Assembly: GCA_043778205.1 (NCBI GenBank)
Contig: JAYWGO010000034.1
Span: forward strand, 1 to 64,000
DNA: 64,000 nucleotides
Direction: 5' to 3'
Source of the DNA: JAAFIP01 sp043778205
GTDB lineage: Bacteria > Pseudomonadota > Gammaproteobacteria > Burkholderiales > Burkholderiaceae_C
Shown: positions 59,466 to 64,000 of the stretch, piece by piece
Layout of the letters: each line of letters opens with the position of its first letter
How positions within the stretch are numbered: the first letter of the stretch is position 1
Position numbers and translations under genes: made by a program
Notes under the pieces: generated by a model
Database searches by the model: none
What the model was told of the DNA's origin: nothing
The model's input: the letters and a program-made list of their open reading frames with translations, nothing else

Positions 59466-61463
59466 TTACTTTTCCGTAATTTTGAAACTAATTGCACCAT
59501 AAGGGTCTGCACAGGGTGCCGCGGCCTCGCATGGAGCGGTTCCTAGCAATATCGGGGGGCCATTGCCGCGCCCAGCCTCTAGTGCGGCCAGAATCTTGAC
59601 AGGAAACTGCCCAAAAACACCGTCGTACTGAATTCCTGTGGCTTTAATGTCGCGTTCGCGCTCGCTTACCAGCACTACAAACTCATCAACCCCGGCGGGT
59701 CCACCTGCGTCCATGGCCCAAGAAGGCCTGGGAAGTGACAGCGTAGCGCCCGCTTCTATGCGATTGCGCTTGTCTAACGCGTTGGGAAACAGTAAATACA
59801 TTTCACTGTTAGACGACAAATAGTACACATAAACAAAGCCCGCTTTGTTACTTTTAACTTGAAACTCAAGCTTGTCTTTGCCAATCAAGACTTCCGGCTT
59901 GACAGGCTTGGCCGCTACTTCATAGCTTGGATTTACACCCAGCAAGAGATCGTTGAGCGACTGGCTTAAGCTAAATGGCTTGGCAACAGGCACCGCAACG
60001 GGTACGGTGCCTGCGGGTGCAACTTGGGCAGGTGTAGCGCCTTGGGTACCCGTTGCATTGCCGGTGGGCTTGCCTGCGTCAGCAATTTGAACCGCAGGCC
60101 CTGTGCTTTGCATCCACCACACCCCGCCCGCAGCTACCAAGAGGGCTACCACTGCAGCGCCAACAAGCACCGCTTTAGAGCTCTTTTTTTGTCCTGTCGC
60201 TGGGGTACCCTCGGCAGCTTGTATGCTGGAGGGAGCGATTTTCGAGGCAGCGTCTGCGTTTTTAGCGGCGGGAGAGCGACCACTTGAGGCTAGCGCCACG
60301 CCCTCGTCCAGGCTAGGCAGCCCTAAAGCTAAGCGAAACTCCGACATTGACTGTGGCCTAGATTCGGGCCGCACGCCCAAACCCGCATCGATACCCGATA
60401 ACACTTGGCTGCTAAACCTTTGCAGTAAAACCGCATCTCCCGCAAGCGGAACATACCGGTCATTGAGCAAGCGCGCCACCGAGGGTGGGGGTGAACGCCC
60501 AGTTACAGCGACATGCATTACCGCGGCCAAGGCGTATACGTCTGTCCAAGCACCTTGCGTCATCTCGGGGGTTTCAGAATACTGCTCAATAGGCGCATAG
60601 CCTGGCTTCAAAATAACCGTAATCGCCTGTGTTACGTTGGTAATTACACGCCGAGCAGCGCCAAAGTCTAAAACCACCGGTAACCCGTTAGATTCCAGCA
60701 AAATGATGTTGTCGGGCGCAATATCGCGGTGGTAGCAATTGGCTCGGTGCATAACCGCCAGCGCTTGGGTAACGCCATCAATTATGTCCAGCAACCAACT
60801 TTGCTTGACCTGTGTTTGCGTGTCTGCCAACGCTTGCTTCAAGGTGTCGCCCTTGTAGCAGGGCATGACCATATAAGTAGTTCCGCGTTCTTGCCAAAAC
60901 CTGTAAACTTTTAACAGCGAAGGATGGTCAAACTGGGCAAGCAGCCGCGCTTCGTTGATGAAGCTGCGCATACCGACATCAAATGTTTCTTGGTGCCGCT
61001 GCGAGATAGGCACCACACTGCCATCGGCGCGCCTGTTGGCCAGCGCCGTAGGCATATATTCTTTGATAGCCACTACCCGTTCTAGGGTGTGATCCCAAGC
61101 CTCGTACACCACACCAAAACCACCCTGCCCGATGATACGCGTAACCTCAAACTCCGCCACACGTGTACCCATAGGCAGTAAATTGGCATCGCTGGACTCT
61201 TCAGGCGCATTGGGCTGAGGCTCAAACTTGCCCGGCTGCGTCATAGGAAACTGCGTTGCCAACGAACTCGGTGGGCTATCCACTGGGATTTTTTTCAGCG
61301 GGTTAGCCACAATAACCGTTGCACCGTCTTCGTTTGGCACCTGCTGCACACCAGGTGGTTTAGAAGAAATGATACGGGTTGCATCATCGCCAGGTTCAGC
61401 CGCGCTGGCAACAGCAGATTTGTCAAAACCAGCAGATGAATCAGGAGGTGAATTTGCCGTCAT
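59466..61463 (-). CDS. Ser/Thr protein kinase of the T6SS (PpkA-like) with DUF4384-like domain
   Basis: Phosphorylates the FHA protein in the threonine-phosphorylation switch that promotes T6SS assembly. The 665-residue protein has an N-terminal disordered segment and a kinase domain (~100-380) with GQGGFGVVYEAWD, catalytic CYHRDIAPDNIILL near 245 and VLDFGAARR near 265. A single membrane helix follows (~433-451), then an Ala/Pro linker and a periplasmic DUF4384-like domain (GFVYVYYLSSNSEMYLLFPN). The periplasmic end probably senses envelope signals. It lies 23 bp behind tagF. Confidence 0.92.
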   Translation of the reverse strand: MTANSPPDSSAGFDKSAVASAAEPGDDATRIISSKPPGVQQVPNEDGATVIVANPLKKIPVDSPPSSLATQFPMTQPGKFEPQPNAPEESSDANLLPMGTRVAEFEVTRIIGQGGFGVVYEAWDHTLERVVAIKEYMPTALANRRADGSVVPISQRHQETFDVGMRSFINEARLLAQFDHPSLLKVYRFWQERGTTYMVMPCYKGDTLKQALADTQTQVKQSWLLDIIDGVTQALAVMHRANCYHRDIAPDNIILLESNGLPVVLDFGAARRVITNVTQAITVILKPGYAPIEQYSETPEMTQGAWTDVYALAAVMHVAVTGRSPPPSVARLLNDRYVPLAGDAVLLQRFSSQVLSGIDAGLGVRPESRPQSMSEFRLALGLPSLDEGVALASSGRSPAAKNADAASKIAPSSIQAAEGTPATGQKKSSKAVLVGAAVVALLVAAGGVWWMQSTGPAVQIADAGKPTGNATGTQGATPAQVAPAGTVPVAVPVAKPFSLSQSLNDLLLGVNPSYEVAAKPVKPEVLIGKDKLEFQVKSNKAGFVYVYYLSSNSEMYLLFPNALDKRNRIEAGATLSLPRPSWAMDAGGPAGVDEFVVLVSERERDIKATGIQYDGVFGQFPVKILAALEAGRGNGPPILLGTAPCEAAAPCADPYGAISFKITEK

Positions 61464-61486
61464 AGTTGGAATCGATTACACAGCAA

Positions 61487-62122
61487 TTACGCAGCAATTG
61501 CGTCTGGATAGCCAAATAAAAACTCGAACTCTGCCCTGGTAGGTAGCCCATTGCACAGATGGGCCACGGTTGGTTGCTGGGTAATATTGGTCGTCCATAA
61601 AGTCTGTCCCGGCGAAAGCATAGGCAAAATATCGGGCGTTGTTTCCTCTATGGAAGCTGGTTCACTGAAAATTGAATGTAGCGCGGTATCAAATTGTGCT
61701 GCATCTTGGTCAGTATCTAAAGCCGTTAATGCAGCGTTAGCGCTACGCTGCCACCAGCAGTGCATGTGCGCTGGATTAAGGTCTGATGAGATATCGACCA
61801 TGCTGGGTAATAAAGGTGTTGCCAAAGTCAATGGAAAATACCTGCCTACAGAGTCTACCGAAGGCATCAAAACTCCTATCCAAGGATGTGCATTCACAAT
61901 ACCCGCAGACAAAACAAAGTACCACAATGGTGCCTCTAAATAGCGGGGAGTCCAGTCTTCGCGGTGCTGGCGTAATTGCAGCATTTCTCGTTGCAGCCAA
62001 GCGTCCCATGTTTCTAAAAACTCCGGTGCCAACCTTCTTTGCGCAAAATCTCCATTGCCTGGCAATTTGCCAAACCAAGCAGGTAGGTTAGCACTCAGTT
62101 GCGGCACAGTCAACAAGTCCAT
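61487..62122 (-). CDS. tagF: T6SS regulator TagF (ImpM family)
   Basis: A post-translational repressor of T6SS assembly in Pseudomonas and Agrobacterium, often acting through Fha. The 211-residue protein has the TagF N-domain: WFGKLPGNGDFAQRRLAPEF near residue 16, then FVLSAGIVNAHPWIGVLMPS, DSVGRYFPLTLATPL and a shorter C-terminal part (SPGQTLWTTN). There is no fused PppA domain, which fits the separate PP2C gene at 30.4 kb. Its ATG overlaps the tssM stop (TGATG), so it is coupled to tssM. Confidence 0.92.
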   Translation of the reverse strand: MDLLTVPQLSANLPAWFGKLPGNGDFAQRRLAPEFLETWDAWLQREMLQLRQHREDWTPRYLEAPLWYFVLSAGIVNAHPWIGVLMPSVDSVGRYFPLTLATPLLPSMVDISSDLNPAHMHCWWQRSANAALTALDTDQDAAQFDTALHSIFSEPASIEETTPDILPMLSPGQTLWTTNITQQPTVAHLCNGLPTRAEFEFLFGYPDAIAA

Positions 62123-64000
62123 CAGAGGCCTTCAGGGCAAGAAAACTCCATCAACTCACGTACGCGCAGAGGGCTTTGCACGCTATTGGTGGTTACTTCA
62201 AAGCGCGTTTTTCTGTTTTCAATATTGAAGGTCACAAAAAACTTCTCAGGCACGCCTGCATTTTCTAGCTGGGCTTTTTCCAGCAACCTGAACAAAGCCC
62301 ATGGGCCATCTGCAACCAGGCCCGACGCACCTGCAGCCGAAGGCGGGGTGAGTTGAACCCGCACCTGGTTACTACCTTTAGCTCCCGGCCACTGGACAGC
62401 CATAGGTGAGATGGGGCCATGGGCGTACTTGACCAGCTGCCCATCAACATCTAAAACAAATTGCGTAATGGAGGCATCCATTTCAGCTACTTTAAAGTCC
62501 AGCCGAATAGAGGGTGTTTTTCCGCTGCGGAAAAAGATATCTCGAATGCGTGCAGCACGTTCAAACTGTGACAATGCTGCAGCCGATGTATTAGCCTCGC
62601 CTGCTACAGGCTTGTACTTCCAAGGCTTGGCGCTGGTGTCAACCAAGTTGGCAAGGCGTTTTTGGAAAAAATCATCCATCAACCCGCCTGGGCCAAAAAA
62701 TTGGCCAAAATCTTCTGGCAGTGCATCACGCGTGCTGTTAGGCGATAAAGGGTACCTGCCTGCAATAGCCCGTGCACAAAAATCTGCCACTGGCTTGAGG
62801 TCTTGGCTTAAACCTCCTCGCTCGGCACTCAGCGCCTGGACTGCACCCGATTGGCTCAATGCCTCGACCATAGAGCGCATAGGTTCAGGCAAGCGTCCAG
62901 CGTCGGCTTTTAGCTTGCCTGCAATATCGCCCGGCGGCATGGGTGAGCGTGATTTCACTGCAGTGTCCACTGCAGTAAGGTATACATAAACATCGTTAAA
63001 CAGCTTGAGTGTTTCGTCTATAGGCGCAGGCTGGTTTGGTGCAGGCGCAGTGACCTGGCGACGCAATGTTTCAAAGTGGTCGTCCACAATGCTTTCAATA
63101 CGCTTCCCAGCGTCTGCGCTTTTAGCTACGGGGTCTGCGACGATCAAGTCTTCAAGGGTTTTTCGTGCGCTGCGCACAGATTCAGTCGCTTTGTTAACCA
63201 CATTTTTGGCGGTGTTGTCTGCTGCGATCAACGTGGTCTCACGTACCACTGCACGCAAAAAATTAACGTGCGGCGAAGTGTTGCTTGACAATATCCTTGC
63301 CATTTGAATATTTTTATCTAAATTGGTGCTACGTTGCAACCGCACATCTAGCAGCAACGCATCCCATTCTTTAACGTAGTTTTCAAGGTATATGCGACGC
63401 ACACGGTCAGTCAAGGCCCCCAGTCCAGCCGCATCGCGGGCTTTGTTAGCAGCAGATCGCTCTAAGCCTAAAACCCAGGGCTCTTCTATGGCCATCAGCC
63501 CTGTAAGCTGAACTACCTCGGCTTGAAACCGCTTATGGTAGCCGTTGAAAGTAAACATGCCCGGTACACCCTGGGTGAGGGGTTTACCGCTGGCACGTTC
63601 AAGCACTAACGGTGCGCTAGGGCCAGCAGCATTGGCTACCGTGAAAGCAGGAACGTCTTCGCTAGAGCGCATGCGTTTTAAACGGCTGAAAATACGCTGC
63701 TCCAGTGGATAGCTAGACAGCATAGCGCGCACACTGCCGACCAAATTATCGTCCTTAGGCAAAGGTGAACGCAGGGCACCTTGCGCTAACAATGCATCAA
63801 GCTGGTCTTCTAAAGTCTTTCGCTGCTCTTGCGTAATGCCTCGGTCAAGGCTGCGTGTCCAATCTAGGGTAATCCACGCCTTCAGTGCGTCCGCATCAAA
63901 ATGTTCAGGCTCGTACACCATGATGTAGCTTTTAAGTGCTTCGTAGGCAAACTCCAGATTGTCTTTTTGTGCACCGCGCAGCTGGTCTTCCAGTCTGCGG
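62122..64000 (-). CDS. tssM: T6SS inner-membrane protein TssM (IcmF), 5' end beyond the window
   Basis: The C-terminal ~625 residues of TssM, the trans-envelope core that binds TssJ and TssL; homologues are usually 1100-1300 residues. The frame is open to the window edge, with RGAQKDNLEFAYEALKSYI before the internal ATG at 63921, so the gene starts beyond 64000. Visible family features include PEHFDADALKAWI, VPGMFTFNGYHKRF, the GRYPLSPNSTRDALPEDFGQ block with FFGPGGLMDDFF, and a C-terminal jelly-roll-like region (AVQWPGAKGSNQVRVQLTPP, FRLLEKAQLENAG). The Walker A region and membrane helices lie outside the window. Confidence 0.95.
   Translation of the reverse strand, partial: RRLEDQLRGAQKDNLEFAYEALKSYIMVYEPEHFDADALKAWITLDWTRSLDRGITQEQRKTLEDQLDALLAQGALRSPLPKDDNLVGSVRAMLSSYPLEQRIFSRLKRMRSSEDVPAFTVANAAGPSAPLVLERASGKPLTQGVPGMFTFNGYHKRFQAEVVQLTGLMAIEEPWVLGLERSAANKARDAAGLGALTDRVRRIYLENYVKEWDALLLDVRLQRSTNLDKNIQMARILSSNTSPHVNFLRAVVRETTLIAADNTAKNVVNKATESVRSARKTLEDLIVADPVAKSADAGKRIESIVDDHFETLRRQVTAPAPNQPAPIDETLKLFNDVYVYLTAVDTAVKSRSPMPPGDIAGKLKADAGRLPEPMRSMVEALSQSGAVQALSAERGGLSQDLKPVADFCARAIAGRYPLSPNSTRDALPEDFGQFFGPGGLMDDFFQKRLANLVDTSAKPWKYKPVAGEANTSAAALSQFERAARIRDIFFRSGKTPSIRLDFKVAEMDASITQFVLDVDGQLVKYAHGPISPMAVQWPGAKGSNQVRVQLTPPSAAGASGLVADGPWALFRLLEKAQLENAGVPEKFFVTFNIENRKTRFEVTTNSVQSPLRVRELMEFSCPEGL

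Overview
The window looks like chromosomal DNA of a beta-proteobacterium of order Burkholderiales, most likely family Comamonadaceae. This rests on overall protein resemblance: a Bug-type tricarboxylate receptor, a DUF3047 lipoprotein, a UMF1-type MFS carrier and a T6SS locus carrying caspase, kinase and MltA genes. A short intergenic repeat is scattered through the window. I could not run a database search, so the genus is left open.

Positions 1-21 kb hold ordinary housekeeping and accessory metabolism in short units. In order these are: a possible IS21-family end at the left edge; a minus-strand group (3-hydroxyisobutyrate-dehydrogenase-like enzyme, a BMP-family binding protein broken by an amber codon, acyl-CoA synthetase); an HGGXW-type hydrolase followed by an S41 protease lipoprotein; an SMR efflux protein; a methyltransferase; a HipA-like YjjJ kinase; a ppnP-argG-guaC run; a nucleotidyltransferase; a second acyl-CoA ligase; a Bug receptor and a DUF3047 lipoprotein; a hydrolase divergent from a MarR regulator with a clear palindromic operator candidate; an MFS carrier; thymidine kinase; a conserved hypothetical gene; and tRNA-Leu(UAA).

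From 21.4 kb to the right edge the window is one large type VI secretion (T6SS) locus, cut inside tssM. A plus-strand unit carries tssA, tssB, tssC, hcp and an unrecognised small gene; tssJ lies divergently beside the tRNA. On the minus strand, reading from the right edge, come tssM, tagF, a PpkA-like kinase and an MltA transglycosylase, ending in a strong terminator. Next is a roughly 20-kb run: sigma-like protein, anti-sigma-like membrane protein, caspase-like protease, Hcp-like protein, tagJ, tssE, tssF, tssG, clpV (tssH), vgrG, DUF6484, DUF2169, a ketosynthase-like protein, a PAAR-like nuclease, a putative immunity protein and a HEAT-repeat protein. The last run is an extended vgrG, DUF4280 spike protein, FHA (TagH), PP2C phosphatase, outer-membrane beta-barrel protein and CHAT protease. 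tssK and tssL are not in the window and presumably lie beyond tssM.

Kinase, phosphatase, FHA and TagF together imply threonine-phosphorylation control of firing, as in Pseudomonas HSI-I. The less usual parts are two caspase-fold proteases (CHAT and C14) carried inside the locus. One sits in a sigma-like/anti-sigma-like operon behind a region of nested inverted repeats; the other is paired with an outer-membrane protein. DUF4384-like domains end both the kinase and the C14 protease. A roughly 60-bp dispersed repeat with a GCTGC hairpin occurs at least nine times, mostly at gene 3' ends, and appears to have been absorbed in frame into two proteins (the S41 protease tail and, in diverged form, the ClpV middle domain).
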